Shown: piece by piece, positions 41,624 through 54,337 of the stretch
Position numbering within the stretch: position 1 is the stretch's first letter
Layout: each line of letters begins with the position of its first letter
Assembly: GCA_963966185.1 (NCBI GenBank)
Contig: CAWZYM010000217.1
Span: 1,152,001 to 1,216,000 of the forward strand
Direction of reading: 5' to 3'
From: Rhabditoides inermis
Taxonomy: Eukaryota; Nematoda; Chromadorea; Rhabditida; Rhabditidae
DNA: 64,000 bases
Program-made: the position numbers and the translations under genes
Notes under the pieces: model-generated
What the model was told of the DNA's origin: nothing
The model's database searches: none
The model's input: the letters and a program-made list of their open reading frames with translations, nothing else

Positions 41624-43962
41624 ATGGCGTGGTGGTATACCCCTCCGGAGTCGTTCCCGATTCATCTTTTCCCGGACGTCGTCCATTGGGAGCTGTTCCC
41701 TTATCTCAACGTGTTGGTGAGTCGTCTAGTCAGAATCTGCGAGTGCGCCCTTGGCTAGGCGCCCAGTAGCCGCAAAACGGGGATGGTCAGCGTTTCTGAC
41801 CCCGTGAAACAGAGCAAATCACGGTCACCTTACCGTCACTTTAGCTAAAGTGACGGTAAGGTGACGGTCAGATTGCGGTCACTTTAGACGCTAAAGTGAC
41901 GGTCAGATTGCGGTCAGATTGAAAGGGGCGGGGCCAGAGCGAGTGGCGGGTGACGTCATCATCACTCATTAGTGCGTAAACAAAGTGGAGTAGTTGATGT
42001 TGAACGGGTGGCGCCGCCTCCACTTCTTCTTCCACGTCTTCTTCGTTGCCAGAATCGTCATCTTCATCGTCGTGGACTTCTACCGACTCCCGACTTGGGA
42101 GACGCGGGCGCGAAAAACACATTTCGTAACGGACCACCACGCTGAAGTGGATGGGGAAGCGTCCACGACGATGAAGATGACGATTCTGGCAACGAAGAAG
42201 ACGTGGAAGAAGAAGTGGAGGCGGCGCCACCCGTTCAACATCAACTACTTCACTTTGTTTACGCACTAATGAGTGGTGATGACGTCACCATCCACTCGCT
42301 CTGGCCCCGCCTCTTTTCAATCTGACCGCATTCTGACCGTCACTTTAGCGTCTAAAGTGACCGCAATCTGACGGTCACTTTAGCTAAAGTGACCGTCACT
42401 TTACCAATGTTTTCCTGAGAACAGAGCAAATCACGGTCACCTTACCGTCACTTTAGCTAAAGTGACGGTAAGGTGACGGTCAGATTGCGGTCACTTTAGA
42501 CGCTAAAGTGACGGTCAGATTGCGGTCAGATTGAAAGGGGCGGGGCCAGAGCGAGTGGCGGGTGACGTCATCATCACTCATTAGTGCGTAAACAAAGTGG
42601 AGTAGTTGATGTTGAACGGGTGGCGCCGCCTCCACTTCTTCTTCCACGTCTTCTTCGTTGCCAGAATCGTCATCTTCATCGTCGTGGACTTCTACCGACT
42701 CCCGACTTGGGAGACGCGGGCGCGAAAAACACATTTCGTAACGGACCACCACGCTGAAGTGGATGGGGAAGCGTCCACGACGATGAAGATGACGATTCTG
42801 GCAACGAAGAAGACGTGGAAGAAGAAGTGGAGGCGGCGCCACCCGTTCAACATCAACTACTTCACTTTGTTTACGCACTAATGAGTGGTGATGACGTCAC
42901 CATCCACTCGCTCTGGCCCCGCCTCTTTTCAATCTGACCGCATTCTGACCGTCACTTTAGCGTCTAAAGTGACCGCAATCTGACGGTCACTTTAGCTAAA
43001 GTGACCGTCACTTTACCAATGTTTTCCTGAGAAAGAGAAAGAGAGAGAAAGAGAGGCGGGCACTTTCTGGTTGCGAGTTCTCAGTGACTCTGATTCAGGA
43101 CCGGCACCGTCTCTCGCAGGTGTCGCGTGCTATGGGCACCATGTGCGCGGAACATGCGAGGTGTCCGTTTCGCGGAGCACCGCCTACCAACGAGGAGAAG
43201 CTCTACATCTATCTGGATGCGGTGAGTATGTTTCAAGATGTTTTGTGTGCATGCATGCTCGTTGTAGCAGCTGGATAAAACGTGGAGCACGCCAGGATCG
43301 GAGTTCACGTTTCTAGTGACAGTCTACTTTGACGGGATCAGGAAACGGTTCGAGCACCGCTCCACCCAGCCAATGTCTCCGGAGATTAGTATGTTGTCTA
43401 GGAAAAAATCCTATGAAAACATCCTTTTCAGAGCGCTGCCTGTCTCGTCTCGTGGATCGTTATGGATCGACGATCACTTGTGTCGCCATTAGCGGACCTA
43501 CATACAACGATTATTTGAAGGTATGCCTTTCATTTTGTTCTAATTGTTTTGGTGGGATTGATTCCAGGTTCCCAAGGTGGTGCTTCCTCGTTTCCTCACC
43601 ATTCTCATGTCTCGAATGACGCATCTCCGCACCGTTCACGTTCAGGACATGTGGTTCGACGGAGGCTCGTGTGAGTCTTGCGACGCATGACGCTAGCTTG
43701 AGAACGTTGCTTTCAGACTCTCGTTGTCCCCGGCTACCGCAGGTTCGTGAGATGCGCGTTGCCCAGGAGGTGAGATGTCTATATGGGTATTCATTCTTTC
43801 GTGTATCAGGAGTTCTGGAATGTCAAGCTGCGTTCTGTTCCGGATGGATGGCGAGCGCTGTTCACGTCTCTGAACAAAAACAAGCCCGTTGTTCGTGGAG
43901 GTATCATGCGCGAGCTCTGCGAGAGCGACTGCGTTGTCACCCGTGTTTACTATGCAAACTGA
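41624..43962 (+). CDS. F-box family protein, intact 7-exon gene
   Basis: Exons 41624-41716, 43099-43221, 43271-43388, 43432-43520, 43568-43670, 43717-43769 and 43810-43962 keep one frame for 243 residues. The N-terminal F-box (about residues 11-50) is split by intron 1: FPIHLFPDVVHWELFPYLN, then DRHRLSQVSRAMGTMCAE. The F-box would bind Skp1 in an SCF ubiquitin ligase. The C-terminal part (about 75-243) would choose substrates and is not recognised beyond similarity to the other F-box copies in this window. Intron 1 is 1,382 nt because two tandem fold-back elements sit in it. A possible trans-splice acceptor lies directly before the ATG. Product naming rests on pattern recognition of the F-box, not on a search. 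Confidence 0.7.
41809..42420. mobile_element. 612-bp fold-back element, copy B
   Basis: A near-palindrome: arms of about 280 bp are reverse complements with a few mismatches around a centre of about 60-100 bp. It starts ACAGAGCAAATCACGGTCAC and contains several CTTTAGCTAAAG and AAAGTGACGG palindromic motifs at the ends. The arms encode, on the minus strand, an acidic stretch ending DDVTRHSLWPRPF. Confidence 0.9.
42421..43032. mobile_element. 612-bp fold-back element, copy C
   Basis: Direct tandem duplicate of copy B with no base difference that I found, in the same intron of the F-box gene. Confidence 0.92.
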
Positions 43963-44552
43963 AATGTTATTATCTGATTTCGTATCGCACCTCGCACCTT
44001 GTATATATATATATATAGCCGCCATTTATACAGTCGATAGTTTATGGTAAAGTGATTTGTTGTTTTTGTGTCGTTTTTTTCCTTGATAAATCGTTGTTTG
44101 TCATGATTGAATTTTTTTCACATGTATAACGGTTTTGTTCCGCGCTACAGTATCTATTCATTGGAAAGCTATTTAACTCTTTCCGCGTCTCCCGATCTCA
44201 ATCTTGCAGACGTAACATCAGGTGAACGACAAAATATGTACATATAAAACATCATAAAATGCGTAGTGACAGTACATATCTACTAGGGGTGTGCATTTCA
44301 CAGCGCGCGCATGAGAAAGTCGTTGAAGATGGCTCGGCTCGCGGTAAATGGCTCGCTCGCCTCGGCTGGCTGGCGAGGCGAGGGAACACTGCCAGCCACC
44401 CGCCACTCAGCCACTTGTCTGCACTTCAAATTCAATTCACCCTTGTGGCAGCCATTAGAATTACCATGGAAACAATTCAACTTTTAACTAAAACTTTTAA
44501 TTTAAAAAATACGGAATGATAATAAAAATCAATTAGATTGGATAAGTGGTGT
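43963..44552. other. Intergenic region
   Basis: A short TA run is at 44001-44015, then AT-rich sequence; no gene is supported. A plus-strand 86-codon frame at 44259 is compositionally unremarkable. Confidence 0.4.
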
Positions 44553-45413
44553 CCTGGAAAATTCATCACTTCATCACTTCATCACTTCATCACATGTGAT
44601 GAAGTGATGAAGTGATGAAGTGATGAAGTGATGAAGTGATGAAGTGATGAAGTTTCAATTTTCTTTTTTTAATTTGTAAAAAGTACTTTGTAAATTGTTG
44701 TTTGTAAACTTTTAATCGTTTTTTACTAGTTTTAGTTTTTCTCTATAGCGATAACCATAACGACGTTAAAAGCGACATAGCAGAAGCGGAAGATATCTTG
44801 TCAATTTACATAAAAGAGGAAGAGGACGATGTTCCTGGGAAGTTGGGAAGTTTCTTCATCCTATTTCATGTTCCTCATCCTCATTCGTGTTTGAGGGACG
44901 TTCACACACCGGACACAAGCAAACCCTTATCCACCAACGTAACCTGACGTCGTCAGTACGTCGTCTTCTTTCGTTGGTATGGCAAGGGCGCAGTTGGTAC
45001 AAAACGATCTTGTTGTAGCACATTCTACAATAGCACATCATCATTTGCATCCTACAAGTTTTCAAGTATGGATTCTCTTCATCTTGGTCTTGTACTTCTG
45101 GTCTGTATGATGTAGTTTATGAGTAAGCGAACAAACGGACATCTTCTGCCGTTGCCGATTGGAAGTTTACAAAAAAAAAAACAAATTACATTTATCATTT
45201 TTTACAAATTAAAAAAGTTTGTAAAAAAACGAACATTGAAACTTCATCACTTCATCACTTCATCACTTCATCACTTCATCACTTCATCACTTCATCACTT
45301 CATCACTTCATCACTTCATCACTTCATCACTTCATCACTTCATCACTTCATCACTTCATCACTTCATCACATGTGATGAAGTGATGAAGTGATGAAGTGA
45401 TGAATTTTCCAGG
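44553..45413. mobile_element. Fold-back element built on an 8-bp satellite
   Basis: Both ends start CCTGGAAAATTCATCAC in inverted orientation. Each arm is a run of the 8-mer TTCATCAC that flips strand at ATCACATGTGAT, so the arms are themselves palindromic. The long run is 45243-45370 and the shorter runs are 44562-44652 and 45371-45404. The inner flanks (AATTTGTAAAAA) are also inverted. The centre has no gene. Confidence 0.85.
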
Positions 45414-45709
45414 ATGCCGGATAAGTTGGTGCATGCAGTTGTGCTAGTGACTTATTGACCATTAATGCACAACAATTAATTTCAAAAATGCGATTATTAT
45501 ATTATATGTTTTCTAAATATATGTTTGTTGTGTGTGTTTTGTTTTTGATCATTAATGTTATCATGGAATAAAAATCATGGAATAAAATAACATCTACTAA
45601 TGTCACATCGATGTTTTTTTCCGATCCGATGTTTTACTGCCGTTTTAGTCTCTTTTAATATACCGTGATCCAATCTCATCATCAGTGATTTGTCAGTCAC
45701 AGAAGCAGG
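45414..45709. other. Intergenic region upstream of the condensin gene
   Basis: AT-rich. TTTGTCAG at 45689-45696, 13 bp before the ATG, is a plausible trans-splice acceptor. No TATA box is obvious. Confidence 0.4.
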
Positions 45710-48700
45710 ATGGTGTTCGACTGGAGTGACGAAGAGGAGATGTTCTCGCAGCCGTCAGATCCACCCCGCCAGCCAGCACCGCCGCCAGCCCATCCTCGAC
45801 CTCGACAACTCCCCGTCGACGATGACGATGAAGATGTGGGTGTTATTACGTTTTTTTGTTTATCTGTTTCCGGTATTCCTTCTTAGAATTAAAGGGTGAT
45901 CTGATTGCTCACAATTTTTACAGTAGGGAATAGAGGGACCTTGGGTTATGAACTTGCTCTTGATGATAGATTTGCTGTGAACATCGCGAAGTAAGCAGTT
46001 CCCGTCGCGAATTATAATCCTATACAAATTATGCACTGTTCAGCTCGCAATCGACGTGTTCAACAGCGAGGGCGAGGTGGTGACGCAGGCTCCGCGAAGG
46101 CAGCGACCCAGGGCCGAGGTCGACGACGAGCCCATCGGAGACGAGGAGGTGCATGCATCCATATCCCATTTCATCATCATTCGAAATATATTCAGGAAGA
46201 CGATCCGGACGCGATTCCACTGGACCTGGACGACTCGCCGGTGCGGAATGAGCACGACGGCAACCTGGAGATGAGCGATCCGGAGGACGAATTCAGCGAC
46301 GACGGGCTGGCTGACAGGGTGCGATATGCATAATATTCATGTGATTACTATTATTAACGTGTTTTCTAAATTTTACGTTTTATATTCTACGCTTGCAGAT
46401 GTCGGAGTTGGCTACGCAGGACATGTTCTCACCCGAAGATTCTCAGCCTATGCGGATGCACGTTCAGGTACATTTTAATTCAAGTGACATCATTAGATAT
46501 AAACTTGATACAATATTATTTTAAGTTACCCCCATTGGCGACGCAGGACATGTTCTCTCCCGACGAGTCACAGACCATCGAGGTTCGCGACTCGTTTATT
46601 GCTTAAATGACACCATCTATTTATGTGCCTACCTACAAAACTATTTTTCCTATCGCGAACCGTGTTTAGGGTGGTGACCTCGGTTCACAGGAGTCGAACC
46701 CTCTGGCGCGAGCTGGGGGCGAGGAGGAGGTTGGTCATAACATAACCCCTAACCCCTTTGCTTTTCTCTCTCTCTAGCCTGCCTCTCCCTCAACGCCTGT
46801 GGATACGAGTATGGATGAGCCGACGCTGCGCGCTCTCTTCGCCCATGTGTTCACCACCCATCGGTTCAACTCCAGAGACGTGCAACGAGCCGCCGAGATA
46901 TGCAAGCGGGTACGTGGTTACATTTCACTTCTTTCCGGGTTGCACTTGCCAATCACTTGATGCCTATTATCAGTAGAATGAAATAAATGTTTTATCAGGA
47001 AAGGGAAACTTTTAATTGTTGATTTTTCTCGTATATCTCTCTTTTTTCCAGGCAGGCGAGGAGCACTTGGCGCAGTCGCCTGTACTCGCCATCTACTCGG
47101 AGGCAGTGGCGCGCGCGATGGAAATGGGCGGGGCGACGGGAGGCGGGGCCGAGCACGACGCTGATGGCGGAGTCGACGCAGCCGATGCGATCGCGAGGTG
47201 CGTGTCCAGCTCGGTCATTCCTTCTTCAATGCATCTAGGTTCTGCTGCGCTGTCGCTCTGGGCACTCGCCGGATCGACTCACATGCCACGTTCGCCATTC
47301 TGCGACACGAAATCGACGCGGTAGGGGGTGGAGCGATCGATCGATGCGTTGTATTGATTGTTTCAGTACAAGTACCACTGCACTGGCTGGCCGCGTGCGC
47401 GCGCGTGCCGCATGATCGGATGGGCCCTGGAGATGGAATCAAAGATGGGCGAACGGGGCGAGGAAGGAAACGGGGATGGGGACGATGCCGACAGAGGTAG
47501 GATAGATTCAAATTGTTCATGTGTCAGTCTTTTCCATTTATACCATCTCTCGCAATGTCTCTCCGTATTTTTTTGTTGCGTTAATTTTGTCACGACGTAT
47601 TCTTGACGTTCAGTGATTTGTTTGCAGAGTCGTGCGCATCGCACGCCTGGCCTGCGGCGGCAGTGGTGCAGTGGACCATGTCCCTCACCGAGAGGCTCAT
47701 GGACAAGGTGCGGGGTCGCGTAACTATATACCGGATGAATGTTGAATCGATGGTGTGTGTTAAGGAGCCGTTTGTGCGCGCGGCTGCCGTCTGGGCTGTG
47801 TCGCGGATCCCCGCCGGCCGCAAGACCTGCCTCGACCACCAGGGAAGGCGGTTCGCGCCCAACACATGTACGATGCTCATTTTATATGTGTTTATTTCAT
47901 TTTTATAAGGTTATCCAGATGAATAACACAATGAAAACGATAATTACCATTACCGAATGCAAGTTTTCAATATTGCAGACGTGGTGCGTTCTCTGCGCGA
48001 CGTGTGTGCATCGGCTCGTCTGTCGGCTGCCGGTTCGCTCTCGCTCCACTCGCCCCCCGCAGTCGCGCACTGCCTCAGAGTGCTGGAGGGGGAGGAGGAC
48101 AATGATGTGCGGAAGAAGGGGGGGGGGAAAGATGATGGTATGCAATATGCATGTCCAGGTGTCGATTCTTCTGGCCACTCGTCTGATCCGGGACGTTCAC
48201 GTTCGCTCTCTCCAGCCACAGCAGAGGGTACAACTGGTGCGGACTATGATCGACGGAGGTGGTGCGTGGTTGTTTAAATAACTGCAATCTGCAATGTTTA
48301 TGTACTTTGATGTCCTAGACGAGCTCCGTTCGATGCTGACTGGGAAGCTGATCCCGCAGTGGCTGGTGTCGGCCGAGGAAGAGAGGACGAGACTGGAGAG
48401 GGAGAGGGATGGAGAGGAGGAGGAGGGGTCGCAGGAGGAGCACAGGTGGGAGGGAGTGTGTGGAATGATTGGACATGTCGATGCAGGCACTCTGCGCGTG
48501 TGGACGACGCGTCCCTGCTGCACCCGTCGGGTCTGTTGTGGTGGCTGAACGTGGAGGGAGGAGACGAGGAGAGAGAAGTCACGCGGCAACTTGTTAGTGT
48601 TCGCATCGTTTCCTGCAATCTCCATTACTCATTTATCCGTTTCTATTGGTTGATTGATTGTTTTGAGCTGCACGTGGCTGTGGAGTGCTACGTGAACACT

Positions 48701-51700
48701 CTGGGCGGCGGGTCGAGTCAGAACGTGGTGGAGAAGTTTCTATTGCAGGTGAGATGGAGTAGGGGACAGGGCATTGATGGCTGTTGTCGTTCAGCTGCGT
48801 GAGTACTACTCTGACGACGCGTGGATGGCTCGCAGCGGGGCGCTGCACTCGCGCAATCTAGTCGAGGCGGTGGAGAGGTGAGCGAGTTTGGGAGGAGAGG
48901 GAGGGGAGAGCTCACCCGACCCTGTGCCTGCAGCTGCCCCGACCCGTCGCTGCTGCTCCGCCAGCTGACAGTGCACTGTGTGGTGGTGGGCGAGTGCTGC
49001 CGACTGAGCGGCACCGCCTCTGCCAAGGACGCCGCACTCAGGCGACTCCTGCCCGAGATGAACCACATGGGACAAGTGCTCATGGGGTGAGTCTCACTTG
49101 GGTTTTGGAATGTGTTATAGTATGTTGGCTGATTTGATTGTATGTAACTATCCTATCATAGGTGCACATTGTAGTGTAGATCAATGTTCTTTGACTCCGA
49201 TAGTTGGTAATTAACGTTTGTTCAAAATATGTGTTGCTGCTATGAGCTAACATGGAGTGTCGTTTAGATCACAGAATCCGATGGTGACCAAACTGATATC
49301 AAAAATACCCTAAGGGGTCACTAGTCGAAAACCGTTTTCAAATCCACAGGACCGGCCATACGTTTCGAGATATTTACGTTTCAAATTTTGAAAAAAAAAC
49401 CGTGTGGATTGCTTTGGCGGCTTGTCTCTCTTTTCGCGCAGGCTGGGAAACAGCGGCGGTGGCCTAGTGGGTAGAGCGGTCGCCTGCCAAGCGGTTGGGT
49501 GTGGGTTCGCTCCTTTTCGACGCATTTCATTTTGCCGACACTTTCCAGACTTGTATTTTTTGGTTCAGTGATAAAACATCAAAGGCACAGTGGTGCTTAG
49601 TTTTTGACTTTATTTCATTGCTTGACCCATGGAAACACGAAACAATCAAAGAAAACGCGAAAAACGGCGTTTCCGCGTTACCTACACGCTTACCAACATG
49701 TGCACGTGCGAAGCTTGGTAAGGCGAATTCGAACTTCGCGCCAAAATGCATATCGGCAAGTTGAGCTCTGTGCGCATCTCGTCGATATGACTTCGACAGC
49801 ACGTGTCGTTGTAGTGTTGTGGTAACGCTCGGTTCACGGACCATGCTATGCCGGTTCGACATGCAATCCCGCTACATGCAATCTGTTTTACCATGCTATC
49901 AAGAGTGAATTTCGATGAACCTTGGTAATTCTAAACACCCCTGTGCCTTTAAACATTAGTCCGCCCCAATTGATGTCCCTATGTACATGAATTGTGTGGT
50001 TATCAGTGTGCTCACCCGCTGGCTGTCTCCCTCCTCTTCCGTGTCGACTCGCGCAGTGGCCGAGCAGTGTGTGCTGGCTGTGATGAGACTGCTGGAGAAG
50101 ATGGACAAGACCGACGACTGCGCCATGTAAGGAAGGAGGGAGGGGATGGGGGAGATGACGTGTGGATGTAGGAAGGCGTGGCGGGCTGCTCTGGAGGCTG
50201 CCATGTCGTCCCCGTCCGTGTGCCCCTCGAGGTCTCTCGTCGACGCCGCCACTCATCAACTCATGCACTACATGTGTCGCTTCCAAACCGACTATGAGGT
50301 ATGGTTGTAGTTGTGATTGACATGACTGTACTTGTATTGTTTCAGGACTTTGCGACGTGGTGCTGCTACCAGATTGAGGAGATGTTGTCAGCAGAACGGG
50401 GAGAGGAGAGTGCAATGGAGAAGGAGAGAGGAGAGGATGAGAAGGAGATGGATCTGGAAGACGGACAGAGGATGGATATGGGAGTGGAGAAGGTGGCCGA
50501 GTCACCTGCTACATGGCGCTGCTGTGTCCTCTTGCGGGCCGTCCTGCGAAGGGAGGAGGTGGAGAAGATGAGTGTCCTCCTCCAAACTGCGTTCGACAAA
50601 CTGGTCAGTGAACGCACTGAGGTCAGATAGTACATGTTGCATTGCAGATCGACAGTGTCGTGACGTCTGCGGTGCCGGAGCGTCGTCGTGTGGGATGCGA
50701 GCTGATTGGACTGGCGGGTGGGTGGAGTGGGAGGAGAATGCGGACTCCACTTCTACTGACAATAATTTATACGGGTTTTTAACAACTCGTGCAAGATAAA
50801 GAAATATGTACTAACATGACAAGATAGGAAAAAAATACAACAAAACGAATCTCAAATGGGGAGCCACCGTTGGAAAGCGGCAGGGGAAAGCGCAGCAGAC
50901 GGGGCCATCGTGTTTAGACAGCTACTAGGAAGGAGGTGAGAAAAGTTAGTGACACGGACATTGAATACATGTTACCGGGCGCTGACTCGGAATCGATGTC
51001 GGACTACCCGTATTTCATGACCGCGTAAACCCCGGGAAGGGCGTAGGTCAAACAACCCTTCCCGGTCAATAGCGACGAATCCGGCCAGGATCTTGTAGAA
51101 CATCACGAGGTCCTTGACGTGCCGCCGTTGTTGGAGTGAGTGGAGGCCCAGAATCGCATTGCGATGGTCAGCTCCATGGCTGACGCTGTTACACCTACCA
51201 AGAATGAGGCGGGTGACGTAGTTTTGCACCCTCTCCAGACAAGCCCTGTTTGCTTTTGAACTCTAGAATCAAATAGAAGTCTGCTGTCTTCTGTCTGTTC
51301 TCTATCCTTGTCTTTTCCAGCCGCCCGCAGTGAGCAGGTGCTGCGTGAGAGAGCCCATGTGCTGCGACACGCCATAGAGATCGATGCAGAGGAGCAGAGG
51401 GTGGGTGAAAAACAGAGAACATTCTACTTGCTTTCGATATCGATTTGTGAAGTTGATTGATTGAATCTCTATCTGCAGGCGACTGCGGTGACGTGTCTGC
51501 GCGACGTGCTGACGGCATGGGAGCCTCCGCTGGTGGCTGCCTGGCTGTATGCAGATGTGGAGGAGACGGAGCGGGAACAGAAGATGGTGGCTCTGGTCGA
51601 GACAGCGGTCAAAGAGGAGGTGAGTGGGTGGGGGAGGGTGACTCTGACCGACACTTTTCAGTCTGTCAGTGTCCGATTTGCCGCGTGCGACCTGGTTCTC

Positions 51701-53989
51701 TCGTCGGTTCTCCGCTGGCCGCAGCTCACCTGGCCCCACGGAATCGCGCTCGTCTGGTGCGCTGCTGGTGGGTCGTGGAATTGGTTCATAACTGGATCTA
51801 AGAAGAGATTACTTCGGTCACAATACAAAACGTTTAGTAGTGCATCATCCTTTTTTTAATCGAATTATTGTTTTGCAGGCTACGACGATAGCGTGAGGGC
51901 CATGTTTGCGTCGTTCCTTGCGGCTGTCTGTCAGCGAGGAGAGGGCATGCTGTGAGTCACATGTTGTTGTGGTTGTTGTTGTTGTATGTTCCGCTTTGCA
52001 GTCTTCACGTTGTGATGGCGTTCCTTCTGTCTCTGGATGAGATCGAGTCGGCGATGGAGGAGGAGGCAGATGGAGTTCTGAGAGGAGAGAAGGAGCAGGA
52101 AGAGGAGAAAGAAGAAGGGGAGGAAGAGACGGCGAACGGAGAGCAAGTGGGTGTTTCGGTCAAGTTAATTGTCTCCTATTTATCAGTAAACATATAAACA
52201 AATAACAACTGTCTGTCATAATGATATTGTTTCAGGACGATCCAGCTGTCGAGCTTCCAATCGGCCGCGTGTCTTATACGAAGGGTCGTGCGAGGGTCTC
52301 TGTGGCCGATATGCTGACTGCACTGTCAGCTGCCATCGAGGCGGCCGGAGAAGAGAAGGTGAGGGATGGATGAATGGAAGGGTGTGAATAAGCTGACTGT
52401 GTTCCAGCGCGCTCGCCAAATGCTGTTGATGGGAGTGCTGCGGAGGCTGCGCCAGCGCCCAGAGGGTCAGTCAACATTCTAGTATCGTTCAGTGACAGCG
52501 TGAAAGGCGTTTGCAATAGCGTTTCGTAGCCATATCCCCATATCATAACCGTTTTTGAAGAAGTTTCATAGGTGTGTCGTCGTGTCGAGGAAACTGAACG
52601 CACCTGGCACCTCTCATCTCCCTCCTCCCTCCTCCCTCCTCACCCTCTTCTATTTCAGGCGGCTGCTCCCGCCAACTCGTGCACTCTCTCCCTCTCATGC
52701 GAATCGACCTCCTATCTAACCGGTGCCCCTTCCTTCTCTGGACAGAGCGAGAGTGCGACCGCGTTGCTGAGGTATTGATCGGTTGATCGATTTATCGATC
52801 GATATTTATTGGTTACAGGTGTTGTCGATGTGCGAACAGCATGCTCTCTCCAAAAGCGTCACACGGTTCGGTCGATCGATTGGGAGGCTTTTGAAGGAGA
52901 AGGAGGAGGGAGATGAACAGACAGAAGAGAAGAAACCAGCGAGGAAGGGACGAGTGAGTGGAAGATAATGATACAGTACTGCTGTTATATCACCTCTTTC
53001 AGAAAAAGAAGGCTGTTGTGTTGGGTGGTAAGGAAGCGACTCCTGTGAAGCGAGTGAAGAAGTCTCCAAAGAAGAAGCGAAAGTACCTCACCAGCAGCGA
53101 CGAGAGCGGGGAGGAGCAGGAAGAAGACAGGGAGGAGAAGGATCAGCCGGAGAAGGGGGAGAGGAGGGGAGGGCGGGAGCTGCGTCCGAGACTTGCCAAG
53201 GGGGTCGCGAAGCAGGCGATGAAGAGCGGGCAAGATGCGCATCTGGACGAGTCGGATGATGAAATGGTGAGTGGGAATCTCGTCCTTTATTTTTTAATCT
53301 CCGTTTCTGATTGATCATAATTTCAGCCGATCGTCATCAAGCAGGTGCGCCGAGTGCGTTTCAGCAGTGACGACAAGGAAAATAAGGAAGAAAAAAAGAA
53401 GGAGGATGGTGAGCGGGCGATATAGTGATAGGTGACCGGATGTATTGTTTGCAGGTGTGCACCCGAAGGAGGAGCCGGTGAGGAATGCGAAAGAGAAGGA
53501 GGAGGAACAGCAACAGAAGGAAGGAAAGCCACGGAGGACTGTCAAAGTGGGATGAAAGGGGAATGGGAAACTGTGCTCGGTAACCGGTGAGTGTTTCAGA
53601 GACGTCGCGCGATGTTGTTCAGCGATGAGAGTGACGAGTTCGAGGAGGTGGAAGTGGAGGAGGAGAAGGAGAAGGGAGACGCGAACATGGATGAGGAAGA
53701 TGATGTGGTCATCATCGAAGACGTCGACACGCCGCCGCCTGCCGAGAAGAAGACGAAGAGGGTGGTGTGGAAAGGATTCGGTTAGTGATATTATATGAGC
53801 TTACGCTGGATCATTGATTCAGGCTGGTCGAATGAGGTGAAGAAAGAAGTGGAGGAGGAGAGGGAGAAGCAGCCTAGTCAGAAGTCTGAGAGCGCTCGTT
53901 CTCTGTCGTCGTTGTCGTCTCTGGAAGGTCCGAGTTCCAAGGGATCCAGGAGCACCGGCTATGGAACCGATAGGGATCTCTTCGACTAG
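45710..53989 (+). CDS. capg-1: Condensin subunit CAP-G (HEAT-repeat) homologue
   Basis: I infer 37 exons, all GT-AG and in frame, for about 1,442 residues. Boundaries include 45710-45835, 46044-46148, 47765-47867, 47979-48106, 48159-48261, 50346-50603, 51879-51951, 52002-52146, 53003-53266 and 53823-53989. The acidic N-terminus has two LATQDMFSP repeats (about residues 121-155). HEAT repeats run from about 181 to 1180. ERLMDK-EPFVRAAAVWAVSRI (about 364-385) matches the CAP-G hallmark RLKDKVPNVRVQAVLALSRL as I remember it, followed by VRSLQPQQRVQLVRTMIDG and LTGKLIPQWL in the expected order. The tail (1182-1442) is Lys/Glu-rich with an NLS-like KKSPKKKRKYL. CAP-G is the kleisin-bound HEAT subunit of condensin, needed for mitotic chromosome compaction. 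Two introns (49087-50006 and 50718-51320) hold mobile sequences. The intron 47708-47764 is 57 nt and stop-free, so its retention would keep the frame. CAP-G versus CAP-G2 is judged from memory only. Confidence 0.8.
49452..49523 (+). ncRNA. tRNA-Gly(GCC)-like sequence in a CAP-G intron
   Basis: GGTGGCCTAGTGGGTAGAG resembles the D-arm region of glycine tRNA, and CGCCTGCCAAGCGG an anticodon arm with GCC in the loop. The T stem and acceptor are degenerate (5 of 7 pairs), so a pseudogene or tRNA-derived SINE is likely. Confidence 0.45.
50760..51259 (-). mobile_element. Non-LTR retrotransposon 3' fragment
   Basis: The minus-strand frame ending at 50972 encodes a typical C-terminus of a LINE reverse-transcriptase protein: ERVQNYVTRLILG, then LHSLQQRRHVKDLVMFYKIL. 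A stop codon shortly upstream shows 5' truncation. The AT-rich stretch to about 50760 would be its 3' UTR. It lies antisense within CAP-G intron 23, the usual state of dead LINE copies. The clade (CR1/jockey-like) is a guess. Confidence 0.75.
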
Positions 53990-54337
53990 GGAAACAATAT
54001 CTCGACAGTCGAACATCATTTTCATGTGATTATGTTGAATTTTATATTTTGATATTCTGTGTTATAGTTGATCTCTGTGCTATTGTTTGCGAGTTTTGGT
54101 TTTTTTCTGTGAGTTGTTATGTTGAAATACGTTTTGTTATGTCGAAATTATCGAAATGAACATGTTCTAAACGTGGTGTTGTTTTGGGAGATGAGTCATG
54201 CTGAGTCATACTGATCTGATTACGAAATGCAATTTCACATTCCCTGACCTTGAACAGTTTAATTGTGTTAATTGAATATTTAGTGTTTTTTGACATATGT
54301 TTTTTTTTCTGTTTTCAACTCCTGTACGTAATACAGG
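53990..54337. other. CAP-G 3' flank
   Basis: AT-rich 3' UTR and intergenic sequence. No canonical AATAAA close to the stop is seen. No gene. Confidence 0.5.

Noticed and set aside
44573..45404. CRISPR-like array from the 8-bp repeats
   Set aside because: Uninterrupted satellite without spacers, in a eukaryotic genome.
48138..48158. Intron GTATGC...CCAG in CAP-G
   Set aside because: It would be 21 nt and break the frame. A 52-nt intron 48107-48158 restores the conserved HEAT sequence.
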